Shown here: in pieces, positions 17,856 through 25,556 of the stretch
How the letters are laid out: each line of letters opens with the position of its first letter
Numbering within the stretch: the first letter of the stretch is position 1
DNA from: Candidatus Bathyarchaeota archaeon
GTDB lineage: Archaea; Thermoproteota; Bathyarchaeia; TCS64
DNA: 64,000 bases
Direction of reading: 5' to 3'
Assembly (NCBI GenBank): GCA_016783455.1
Contig: JADHWN010000005.1
Span: forward strand, 27,886 to 91,885
Program-made: the position numbers and the translations under genes
The notes under the pieces: model-generated
The model's database searches: none
The model's input: the letters and a program-made list of their open reading frames with translations, nothing else
Told to the model about the DNA's origin: nothing

Positions 17856-19003
17856 AACTCCTCTATCTTCCTCTGCGTGTTATCAAGCAGGGTCTTCCTT
17901 ATCTTCCCCCAGATCTCCTTCTCGTAGAGCTCGTGCTCGACGATGAGGGTGCTGAACCTGGAGATACGCTTATCCATCGTCTCGAAGAGGTGCCCCGTCT
18001 CGAAGCCCCCAACGAGGACGACGACGTCGATCCTGTCGCCGTGCTCCTCAACGTAGACTGGCTCGCAGATCAACGGGGCGTTGAGGTCAGCCACATCCTT
18101 GAGCCAGCTATTGACCTCAAGCTCGATGTAGCCCTTGGGGAGCTGATACTGGAGCCTGAGGGGAGCCCTAACTAGGACGTAGACGAACTGGGCGGTGGAG
18201 AGGTCGAAGTCCAGGAGGGGCTGCTCAAGGGTTATGTCAAGGATGTTCCTCAGGCTCTCGTAGATTTCGAGGCTAGCACCCGCCGCCATGAGGGCGGTGA
18301 ACATGTCCACCTTGAACGAGTTGGACTGCTTCACTAGGTCCCGTATCAGGCCCCTCTTGTCAAGGAACAGCTCGACGAGGAAGTCTACAATATCCCCATT
18401 GGAGAGTCGCCCCCCTCCCCTGTTGACCCCTATGAACTGGCTCAGCCGGGTGTTGTCGAGGAGGATGATGGGTCCGGTCTCCGCGCCGAGGAGAAGCCCC
18501 AGGGATGAGAAGGCGTTGAAGAGGGCGTCCGAGCTGTAGTCCATGGACGGGAAGACGGCTAGAAATACGGCGTTCTTCTTGTCTCTCACCAGCTTCGAGT
18601 TGAGTGTGGGCAGGACACCTGCCGTGACGCCGTCCGAGAGGGAGCCCGATATCACGATCTCGTCGTGGTAGTCGAAGATCGTCTCATCGAGAGACTTTGT
18701 AAATTCCCCGTTTCCATCGATGTAGGAGTGGATGTCGAACCAGTAGTGGGGCTCGAAGACCGTGTCAAACATGAGGGTTGAGGCCGGATCAGGGGTTATC
18801 TCAACGGTTTTAAGGTCTAACTCCTTCCTATGGAGTATGTGGAGGAGTGTGGGCGTGTCAATACCATTGAAGCGCTTGGGGTTCCTCAACGCTTTAAAGG
18901 CGAACTGACCCACAGTTAATGCCAACTGGCTTGGGAGAACTGGGTTGATGCGGTCGATATGGGTCCTTATCTGCTTCAGGACGTCGAATCCGGACTCGGT
19001 CAT
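17852..19003 (-). CDS. Compact tubulin-fold paralogue with a degenerate nucleotide loop
   Basis: 383 residues from ATG 19003. The frame stays open upstream, but that part overlaps the divergent gene and looks non-coding. Residues 117-129 (VISGSLSDGVTAG) stand where the GGGTGSG loop is expected, so GTP binding is probably lost. Next come AVFLAVFPS and DYSSDALFNAFSSL (145-168), then IILLDNTRLSQFIGV (179-193), a spacing that mirrors the FtsZ strand-helix-strand after the signature. The end, FVYVLVRAP (273-281) to RIDVVVLVGGFETGHL (324-339), aligns with YLWVTVQTPP and IRVVVVGGRSRVEDL of the 884-residue protein. No signal peptide or membrane helix. I infer a pseudo-GTPase partner that could cap or co-assemble with the active protein. 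No named family is recognised. Confidence 0.7.
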   Translation of the reverse strand: MTESGFDVLKQIRTHIDRINPVLPSQLALTVGQFAFKALRNPKRFNGIDTPTLLHILHRKELDLKTVEITPDPASTLMFDTVFEPHYWFDIHSYIDGNGEFTKSLDETIFDYHDEIVISGSLSDGVTAGVLPTLNSKLVRDKKNAVFLAVFPSMDYSSDALFNAFSSLGLLLGAETGPIILLDNTRLSQFIGVNRGGGRLSNGDIVDFLVELFLDKRGLIRDLVKQSNSFKVDMFTALMAAGASLEIYESLRNILDITLEQPLLDFDLSTAQFVYVLVRAPLRLQYQLPKGYIELEVNSWLKDVADLNAPLICEPVYVEEHGDRIDVVVLVGGFETGHLFETMDKRISRFSTLIVEHELYEKEIWGKIRKTLLDNTQRKIEEF

Positions 19004-19054
19004 CTGGGGATAAGAAAAGGATTGGGAACTTAATATAAAAGGTGCGTTTCGGTC
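19004..19054. promoter_or_regulatory. 51-bp bidirectional promoter of the tubulin-like locus
   Basis: The only gap between the divergent starts at 19003 (minus) and 19055 (plus). A single near-symmetric AT element, CTTAATATAAAAG at 19029-19041, reads as a TATA box in both directions. It lies about 20 bp before the plus-strand ATG and about 32 bp before the minus-strand ATG, so both messages would be leaderless or nearly so. No ribosome site precedes either ATG, which agrees with this. The minus-strand spacing fits archaeal promoters well; the plus-strand spacing is slightly short. Confidence 0.5.
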
Positions 19055-21385
19055 ATGAGCATCACTTTCCTGAACGATGAGAGCTTCACGGACCAGACCG
19101 GTCGCGCGATAACCATCCTCGTGACAGCTATTAGCATGGCCCTCTCCTTCACCCTGATACCCCTCCTCCCGAAGCCGTTGCCTGTTATCGTCGCCCTCCT
19201 CGTCGCCTACCTTGTCTATAGGGACCCGCCGATGGGGGCCTTCGTGGGTAGCATGATCATAGCCTTTGGGGTGTTCTACCACCTCTCAAGGATCGGGTTC
19301 TTCCTCCTCTTCCCCCCGCCGTGGGTCCGCATGCTCGTCATGGTGGTGCTCCTCCTCCCCTTCTTTCTCGTCTCCACGCAGCTGTTCACCAACATCGCCA
19401 TCATCTCAATGGACATAGGCATACTCGCCGTCTCCCTCCTATTCTTCAAGTCGACGTACTACCTCGCAATTCCCATCATCCTCGTCTTCGCCACGATCTA
19501 CCGGAAGCGGGGTCTCATCGTCACCTTCTCCTACTACCTCTTCATCTCGCTCCCCCTCCAGGTCATGCAGTACCTGAAGACGTTTCAGGTGGGGATGGTA
19601 CCGCCCCTCTACACCCCTCTCGACGTCATATTTACGGACATCCAGCAGGCTATGGAGCAGGTCAGCCTCGAGGAGATCCAGAAGATCCTTGGTGTGATAA
19701 TGAGGCAGATACTGATGCTCAACGGGAACGGGGGGGATCTCCAGCCCGCCCTCAGTAGCTACGTCAACTCGTTCCCGGGGATGATCTTCTTCATACTTAT
19801 CATCTCGGCTCTCATCTCCGTAGCTGCCCTTTTAACGCTGAAGCTCCCGGAGCCCCTGAAGAGGAGCAGGCTCCCGAGGAGGTATATGGACACGCTTATC
19901 TACGTCATACCAGTGGGTGTCGCCATCTTCACGAACATGGTCTTCTTCGTCCTCCTTGACATCCTCCAGGGACCCCTGGCGTTCCAGGCGAGCGTGGATC
20001 CTACGATACTCATGCTCTCAACGAGCTTCACCCTCTTCCTCTCGGCCCCCGTCTCCCTGTCAAAGTACATCGTCGACCTGAGGGATGTATTGGCAGATCG
20101 GAAGGCTGAGCTGAAGAACAGGGCCGAGTCCCTCCTCGAGGAGGTGGACCACTACATATGGCTGATGAACCTGCTGGGAGACCCCATTCCCCAGGGCTTC
20201 ATCTCACTCCACACCCGGATGCTCATAGTCGCCGACGAGCTGAAGGACACGATCGCCCTCTCCTCCGATGGCCCCTCGACCCTCAAGGAGGTGGACCCCC
20301 TCATGAGAAGGGTGTTCACCCATCTCCAGGATGAGGTCTCCAACTTCAGGTGGCAGCTCGACATCGCCCTTGACGACTATTACATCAAGATCAAGTTCGA
20401 GTTCCTCGAGTCTGCCAGGGAGATACGTGAGCTAGGACTGGAGGTGGAGCTACCCGAGATACGTGATCCTCCCAAGGACGCACCTCTGGAGGAGAAGGTC
20501 GAGAGCATACTGTGGGTGATGGACGCCGGGGGCAATCTGGTGGACAAGCTCATCTCCACATCGGACAAGATCTACGAGATCATCTGCTCCCTCTTTGAGC
20601 CCTCCCTCCCGGGGGTGAGCCCCATCATCCAGATCTCCAAGGAGAAGCAGGAGAGCGACGAGCCCTGGGTCATCATAGAGGCCATCCTCGCCTCCCTCAG
20701 GAACTGGGAGAAGCAGTACTCCGCTGAGATAATGCGGTCCACGAAGCCCATACAGGACTCCGTGGAAGCCGTCATCGAGCTCAGGAAGAGGGAGGGAGCC
20801 CTCCTGCCCATCCTCGGCGACAGGTTCACCCTCATCAGCGACCTGGCTGGGAAGCTCGAGGTCAGGGATTTCGGTAGAGAGGACGACCTGAAGGTGCTCA
20901 GGGTCATCCTCATCAGGGACACCATCTTCTCCACCGTGGACGTCGTGGCCAGGGTTGTGGGGGTTCTCTACGATCACCTGAGGGAGCTGGAGGCCGACAT
21001 CGACTCCCTGATGCCCATGGAGGACTATGAGTGGAACAAGAACCTCACCCTCCTCGACAGGATGAACACGAGCCTCGGGGTCATAAACCACTACGAGAGC
21101 CACGAGATCAACGAGATCATCAGCCACCTCTACAGGGTGCTCAGCTACATAGACGAGGCTGTGGACACGGTGCAGTACTACAACGAGAGGAAGGAGCTCC
21201 TGCTCAACTACCGCATTCTGGAGAAGAAGATTGGGCGCATACTCGCGGATAACGATCAGGTGAGCCTGGATGACCTCGGCGTCTCGGAGAAGTTCGGCAG
21301 GGAGTACCTGAAGCTCTACCTCCGAGGGCATTACACTGAGATCCCCCTGGAAGAGGTCGGGAGCTCCCTGAGGAGGGTTAGCTAG
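19055..21385 (+). CDS. Polytopic membrane protein with long cytoplasmic helical region (tubulin-like locus)
   Basis: 776 residues. Residues about 17-165 contain several hydrophobic helices (for example AISMALSFTLIPLL, VALLVAYLVY, MLVMVVLLLPFFLV, IISMDIGILAVSLLFF). A soluble loop (about 170-240) is followed by three or four more helices up to residue 345 (MIFFILIISALISVAALL, YVIPVGVAIFTNMVFFVLL, ILMLSTSFTLFLSAPVSL). Residues 350-776 are hydrophilic and almost entirely helical, with coiled-coil-like segments such as RKAELKNRAESLLEEVDHY and EELLNYRILEKKIGR-type stretches near the end. No enzyme motif was found. It overlaps the next gene by one base (TAGTG) and is divergent from the degenerate tubulin. 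It is the likely membrane platform for the locus. Confidence 0.75.
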   Translation: MSITFLNDESFTDQTGRAITILVTAISMALSFTLIPLLPKPLPVIVALLVAYLVYRDPPMGAFVGSMIIAFGVFYHLSRIGFFLLFPPPWVRMLVMVVLLLPFFLVSTQLFTNIAIISMDIGILAVSLLFFKSTYYLAIPIILVFATIYRKRGLIVTFSYYLFISLPLQVMQYLKTFQVGMVPPLYTPLDVIFTDIQQAMEQVSLEEIQKILGVIMRQILMLNGNGGDLQPALSSYVNSFPGMIFFILIISALISVAALLTLKLPEPLKRSRLPRRYMDTLIYVIPVGVAIFTNMVFFVLLDILQGPLAFQASVDPTILMLSTSFTLFLSAPVSLSKYIVDLRDVLADRKAELKNRAESLLEEVDHYIWLMNLLGDPIPQGFISLHTRMLIVADELKDTIALSSDGPSTLKEVDPLMRRVFTHLQDEVSNFRWQLDIALDDYYIKIKFEFLESAREIRELGLEVELPEIRDPPKDAPLEEKVESILWVMDAGGNLVDKLISTSDKIYEIICSLFEPSLPGVSPIIQISKEKQESDEPWVIIEAILASLRNWEKQYSAEIMRSTKPIQDSVEAVIELRKREGALLPILGDRFTLISDLAGKLEVRDFGREDDLKVLRVILIRDTIFSTVDVVARVVGVLYDHLRELEADIDSLMPMEDYEWNKNLTLLDRMNTSLGVINHYESHEINEIISHLYRVLSYIDEAVDTVQYYNERKELLLNYRILEKKIGRILADNDQVSLDDLGVSEKFGREYLKLYLRGHYTEIPLEEVGSSLRRVS

Positions 21386-22302
21386 TGGACAAGATCAAGG
21401 GTAAGCTGAGGAGCGGTCAACGGGCTTACATTGAGCTCAAGGACGGCTCCGTCAACGTCTCCATGGAGCGGGGGCTCATCATGAAGAGCCTCGTGGTCCA
21501 CAGGGAGCTCCCGCTATCCGAGATCACACACGTGACGCTTGAGAAGGACAGCTCCCCCCGGAGTAGGAATCATCACCTGACCCTTGTGTACGGTGAGGGT
21601 GAGGAGGAGGTCTTCTCCTCGACCGAGGACGAGCCTCTTGAAGCCCTCCGGTCCCAGATAGCGGCTGACCTGGAGCGGCGGAGGGCTGAGCGTGAGAGGG
21701 AGGAGGCCGAGAGGAGGCGGGTCTGGGAGGCACATGTCCACCAGATATCCCTCATGCTGGACCTCATGGAGGAGGTCTTCCTCATGCTAGAGGGGCTGCA
21801 GGGATGGGTCGAGTGGACGGGTATCGGGGGCCACCTTGTACAGCTTGAGCACGTCATCGGGGAGATGAGGGAGATAGAGGTCCTGGCGCCTCTGAAGTAC
21901 GACCTCCAGGGCCTCAATACAGCCGTGAGGAGGAGGCTCCCCGGGGCGATCAGGGAGGAGTGCTTCGCGGTCCTCACAGTCCTCAGGCAGGACATAGAGC
22001 GGCTCTCCAAGTCCGATGAGTCCTCCATGGGCTTCGACCTAAGGCTCTACGAGCGGTTCGTGGGCGCCTACTTCCTCCTCTGGGATATCAACCTCTCGGA
22101 GTTCCTGGGAGAGCCAGCTGAGAGGGCGGAGGTCATCGAGTTGAACACCTTCCTTGAGAGGCTGAGCAGCCTAGAGGTCAACGGGGAGGCAGAGGTGCCT
22201 CGATTCCCCGATCTAACCGAGATCGATGTCCTCGGCCCTAAGATCAAAGATATCCGGGGTGCAATCCAGTTCCATCTACACGCCCTCTTAGACGGAATAT
22301 GA
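21385..22302 (+). CDS. PH-like-domain protein with helical C-terminus (tubulin-like locus)
   Basis: 305 residues from GTG 21385, which shares one base with the upstream stop, so it is translationally coupled to the membrane protein. Residues about 10-75 alternate short strands and end in a helix (AYIELKDGSVNVSM, LVVHRELPLSEITHVTLEK, HHLTLVYGEGEEEVFSS, DEPLEALRSQIAADLE). That is the pattern of bacterial/archaeal PH-like domains, which bind lipid or protein. A very charged helix, RRRAEREREEAERRR, links to a helical domain (about 115-305). No signal peptide or membrane helix. Adaptor between membrane and filament is a reasonable inference; no family is recognised for the C-terminal part. Confidence 0.65.
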   Translation: MDKIKGKLRSGQRAYIELKDGSVNVSMERGLIMKSLVVHRELPLSEITHVTLEKDSSPRSRNHHLTLVYGEGEEEVFSSTEDEPLEALRSQIAADLERRRAEREREEAERRRVWEAHVHQISLMLDLMEEVFLMLEGLQGWVEWTGIGGHLVQLEHVIGEMREIEVLAPLKYDLQGLNTAVRRRLPGAIREECFAVLTVLRQDIERLSKSDESSMGFDLRLYERFVGAYFLLWDINLSEFLGEPAERAEVIELNTFLERLSSLEVNGEAEVPRFPDLTEIDVLGPKIKDIRGAIQFHLHALLDGI

Positions 22303-22386
22303 TACCCAGATGCTGAGCTAAGGGTCTGCATTCAGGTATCTTCATATAGTCTGAGGTCTCTCCCGTCAGATATTTGAGGTTCAACG

Positions 22387-23586
22387 ATGGCGGGCACAGC
22401 TGGTACCAAGAAGACGTCGATTCTCACTTACGGGCTCTTCGTCATGACCCTCACCCACACTCTCACCCACGTCTTCGGTAGGCTCTACACCGCTACGTTC
22501 CCAATCATCCGAGAGGAGTTCCTCCTGACGAGCTGGCAGCTGGGCATGATAGCCGCAATCCCTCCGCTCTGTCAGGCAGTCCTCTCTATTCCGGTTGGGC
22601 TCCTATGTGATAGGATCGGGTCCAAGAGGATGCTCCTGATAAGCATGCTCTTCGCCGCGGCGGGGAGCCTCCTCGCCGCTACCGCTGCGAATCCCATAAT
22701 GCTCGTCGTAGCTATAAGCCTGGTCTACCTGAACACGACGTTCTACCATCCGGCCTCGTACAGCTTCACTACCCGTCTCTTTTCGGGGGAGAATAGGCCG
22801 AGGGCGTTGGGGATCCATGGTGCCGGCGGTACGTTTGGGATGGCCCTCGGACCCTTGACATTGAGCATCTTTCTGGGGTACCTGGGCCTGACCTGGAGGA
22901 ACGTCTACCTTTTCTGGGCGATACCGATTATCCTGGGGACCTTTCTGGTCATGCGGGTGGACTACGGAGAGGTCGAGGAGGTAGAGGTCAGTAGAACGGA
23001 GGAGAGGGGCAGCTCGGGGGACGCCACTTCGCTCATCACGCCGGCGCTCCTGACCTTCCTGGTCTACACTGCCACGCGCACAATGGCTATGCAGATGATA
23101 AGCCCCTTCATGCCCATCTACATGGTGGACGAGAAGGGCTTCACCGTGAACCAGATGGGCTTCCTCTACAGCAGCCTCTCTATATCAGGGCTTATCTCTG
23201 CCCCCCTCGGGGGCGTCTTCGCGTCGAGGTTCGGCTCTAAGAGGTGGCTGACCACGACCATCACCCTCAGCACCGTCTTGCTGGGGCTGGTGGCAGTTGC
23301 CCCTGGAGGCTGGCCCTTCGTGGTCGCCTACCTAGTGTACGGCTTCTCCGGGACCCTTGGGATGGCGGCGAGGTCCGATATCATTGCACGGCTCACGCCG
23401 CGGAACCAGAGGGGTATGGGGTACTCCCTCCTCTTCCTGCCTGGGAGCATAATGGGGGCGATCTCACCGCTGTTCTCCGCGAAGTTGATCGAGGTTCTGG
23501 GATTCTCTCAGCTGTTCCCCATTGCGATCGGTATATCGATCGTGAGCATCCTCATTCTCGTCTTCGCGATAAAGGAGCGACACTAG
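22387..23586 (+). CDS. Major facilitator superfamily transporter
   Basis: 399 residues with about 12 hydrophobic helices. The loop 2-3 signature is present as GLLCDRIGSKRM and is repeated between helices 8 and 9 as GGVFASRFGSKRW. The N-terminal LTHTLTHVFGRLYTATFPIIREEF followed by WQLGMIAAIPPLCQAVLSIP resembles MFS proteins of the fosmidomycin-resistance/CynX-like groups, but the substrate cannot be named. It lies 84 bp after the tubulin-like locus and 72 bp before the solute-binding protein. Its GC-rich codon use matches its neighbours. Confidence 0.85.
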   Translation: MAGTAGTKKTSILTYGLFVMTLTHTLTHVFGRLYTATFPIIREEFLLTSWQLGMIAAIPPLCQAVLSIPVGLLCDRIGSKRMLLISMLFAAAGSLLAATAANPIMLVVAISLVYLNTTFYHPASYSFTTRLFSGENRPRALGIHGAGGTFGMALGPLTLSIFLGYLGLTWRNVYLFWAIPIILGTFLVMRVDYGEVEEVEVSRTEERGSSGDATSLITPALLTFLVYTATRTMAMQMISPFMPIYMVDEKGFTVNQMGFLYSSLSISGLISAPLGGVFASRFGSKRWLTTTITLSTVLLGLVAVAPGGWPFVVAYLVYGFSGTLGMAARSDIIARLTPRNQRGMGYSLLFLPGSIMGAISPLFSAKLIEVLGFSQLFPIAIGISIVSILILVFAIKERH

Positions 23587-23658
23587 ATACTGAACCCAAA
23601 ATATCGAGTCGTTCCCAAATTTCTTTAAGGGCATCTCTGCCCCTGTTATTGGATTGAC

Positions 23659-25092
23659 ATGGGCTCTCCTCCTCTGGACCAACTGACGATCCTTCAGTCC
23701 AGCGTCCGGCTGGGCGACCCCCATACCGTGAGCGACTCCGCCAATCGCAACAGCCTCATCGCAGCCATCTACGACTCCCTCGTCAGCCGCAACATGACTG
23801 GGAGCTACGTCCCATGTCTGGCGGAGAGCTGGAGCGTGGAGGGCGACGCCATGACATGGGTCTTCGATCTGCGCCAGAAGGTCTCCTTCCACAATGGAGA
23901 TGTCCTGACCGCCAGCGATGTCTTGGCGACCATGGGGAGGGTGCTGGACCCGGCGATCGGGGGAGCTTTCGGCACTCAGGGGGTCTTCGCGAGCTACCTG
24001 GGAGACTCCGTCATCGAGGCGGAGGGGAAGTACTCCGTCAAGATCTTGACGGGAGAGCCCATGGCCGACCTCCTCGACCTCCTTGTGAACGTGCCCATAG
24101 CCCCTGAGAGCGCCCTGAAGGATCTCCCGGAATCCTACGTTGGTAGCGGCCCCTATAGGGTCTCCGAGATGGGGGACGATCTCGTCGTCCTGGATGCATT
24201 CCCCGAATATTGGGGTGGGCAGATCCCGGCCCAGCGGCTGCACTGGCGCGCGGTCAGAGACCCCCAGGAGAGGGCCTCCGCCCTAATTGAGGGGCGGGGG
24301 GACCTTGCCTCGGGGTTGAGCCCGGAGGAGGTGAAAGCGGTCGAGGCCTCGGGGAGCGCAACGGCTGTGTGGAGGGACAGCAACCTGTGCATCATCTTCA
24401 TGTTCAACGCCTCCTCGGGGGTCTGCTCCGACAGCAGGGTCCGGAGGGCCCTCAACCTCGCATTGGACAAGAATGCGATCATCTCCGAGGCCGTGGGGGG
24501 AGCGGCGAAGCCCCTGAACGGCATCTTCACGCCTCTGCATTTTGGATACGATCCCGACACCCCCGTCTACCCCTACAACCCCGAGCAGGCAAGGAGCCTC
24601 CTCGCCGAGGCCGGATACAGTGACGGAATGAGGCTCGTTATGGACATCCCCACGAGGATGCCCGACGAGGCCCGGAAGCTTGCTCAGATGATGACCGAGA
24701 TGTACTCCGAGGTAGGGGTCAGCGTGGAGGTGAAGGAGTACGAGGATCGGCAGGCCTACGCCGAGATGGTGAGGGCCAAGAAGATCAACGACCTCTGCTG
24801 CTTCGACTCCAGCCCCCTGAGCACCTTCAGGGTGATGCGTGAGAAGGTACACTCGGGCATCAAGGGGCCGTGGTGGGAGGGGTACACCAACGTCGAGGTG
24901 GACGCCCTCATCGAGAGGGCCGAGGCGACCCTGGACGAGTCGCTGAGACGGAGGATCTACAGGCTAGCCTACCGGATGATAAGGGACGACGCCCTCTGGG
25001 TGTTCCTGTACAGCCCAGTCAGGTTCTGGGGCGTGGGGCCGAGGCTGAGGGGCTGGAGGCCGGGAAATGACGGCGTAATCCGCTTCACCTGA
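23659..25092 (+). CDS. Family 5 extracellular solute-binding protein (peptide/nickel type) without a signal peptide
   Basis: 477 residues. The body is a clear SBP family 5 (DppA/OppA) protein: YDSLVSRNMTGSYVPCLAES, then WVFDLRQKVSFHNGDVLTASDV, a central VRRALNLALDKNAII, and NPEQARSLLAEAGY. These proteins bind oligopeptides or metals outside the cell for an ABC importer. This one starts MGSPPLDQLTILQSSVRLGD with no signal peptide, lipobox or membrane helix, and no DppB/C/D/F genes are near. No ribosome site precedes ATG 23659; TTTCTTTAAGG near 23620-23630 looks like a TATA element placed for a leaderless message, which supports this start. It may therefore be cytoplasmic and act as a sensor or scavenger. 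Confidence 0.85.
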   Translation: MGSPPLDQLTILQSSVRLGDPHTVSDSANRNSLIAAIYDSLVSRNMTGSYVPCLAESWSVEGDAMTWVFDLRQKVSFHNGDVLTASDVLATMGRVLDPAIGGAFGTQGVFASYLGDSVIEAEGKYSVKILTGEPMADLLDLLVNVPIAPESALKDLPESYVGSGPYRVSEMGDDLVVLDAFPEYWGGQIPAQRLHWRAVRDPQERASALIEGRGDLASGLSPEEVKAVEASGSATAVWRDSNLCIIFMFNASSGVCSDSRVRRALNLALDKNAIISEAVGGAAKPLNGIFTPLHFGYDPDTPVYPYNPEQARSLLAEAGYSDGMRLVMDIPTRMPDEARKLAQMMTEMYSEVGVSVEVKEYEDRQAYAEMVRAKKINDLCCFDSSPLSTFRVMREKVHSGIKGPWWEGYTNVEVDALIERAEATLDESLRRRIYRLAYRMIRDDALWVFLYSPVRFWGVGPRLRGWRPGNDGVIRFT

Positions 25093-25164
25093 TTTTTTCT
25101 AGAAAACGGGCTGCTTTAACAAGAAATGTGTCTCTAGTGTGGTCCCCGTGACACGTTTTAACCA

Positions 25165-25261
25165 AACATACCTTTAAAAGGAGCCTTGTACACCGAAATT
25201 GCAGCATGAGGAAACGCCCTCAGGGTATTCTTTTCATGCGAACAAAAAAGGAGTGAAAGTA
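25165..25261 (+). promoter_or_regulatory. Promoter and structured leader of the Zn-ribbon gene at 25262
   Basis: A TATA-like CCTTTAAAAGG near 25170-25180 predicts a start around 25200 and a leader of about 60 nt. The leader can pair GCATGA (from about 25204) with TCATGC (about 25234-25240), with an inner GAGG/CCTC stem. It ends in AAGGAGTGAAAGTA before the TTG. The second copy of this gene (59417) has the same AGGAGTGAAA-n-TA(G)-TTG ending and a GCCTCGTGAGGC hairpin in its leader. Confidence 0.45.
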
Positions 25262-25432
25262 TTGGGTTATAGAGAGAGGCGCGGTGGATACGACCGTGGC
25301 CCCAGAGAGATGACAAAGATCGTCTGTTCTGACTGTGGTAAGGAGGACGAGGTTCCTTTCAAGCCTACAGAGGGCCGCCCGGTTTACTGCCGTGAGTGCT
25401 TCGCAAAGCACAGGCCGCCGAGAAGGTACTAG
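25262..25432 (+). CDS. CxxC-x17-CxxC zinc-ribbon protein, copy 1
   Basis: 56 residues from TTG 25262. A longer frame exists upstream, but the homologous copy at 59417 begins at the same point with the same ribosome site (AGGAGTGAAA), which fixes the start. It contains CSDC, then seventeen residues including VPFKPTEGRPVYC, then CREC: the CxxC-x17-CxxC zinc-ribbon pattern. The rest is basic (YRERRGGYDRGPRE; KHRPPRRY), as in small nucleic-acid-binding proteins. The family is common in archaea and some bacteria, with no firm function. The two copies here share most of the ribbon. It is probably cytoplasmic and RNA- or DNA-binding. Confidence 0.8.
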   Translation: MGYRERRGGYDRGPREMTKIVCSDCGKEDEVPFKPTEGRPVYCRECFAKHRPPRRY

Positions 25433-25442
25433 AAAACTCGCC

Positions 25443-25500
25443 CGCGCCTCGAGCGCGACGGGGTTTAGAGACCGTCTAAGAATTTTATTTTGTTTTTTTG
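25443..25500 (+). terminator. Hairpin plus T-rich terminator after the Zn-ribbon gene
   Basis: CGCGC (25443-25447) pairs with GCGCG (25453-25457) across a five-base loop. About 25 bases later comes a T-rich run at 25483-25499. Hairpin and T-run follow copy 2 in the same order. Confidence 0.5.
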
Positions 25501-25556
25501 TTCAACTTGTGCGAGTGCACAGTAGATGTGTTCTTGAATAAAGTAAAAAAGGGGGT

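Noticed and set aside
19004..19282. Upstream extension of the degenerate tubulin frame on the minus strand
   Set aside because: It overlaps the start of the divergent membrane protein and has shadow-like composition.
921..22302. VWA-MoxR genes as part of the same operon as the tubulin-like locus
   Set aside because: About 10 kb of unrelated metabolic genes on mixed strands separate them; a functional link remains possible but not supported here.
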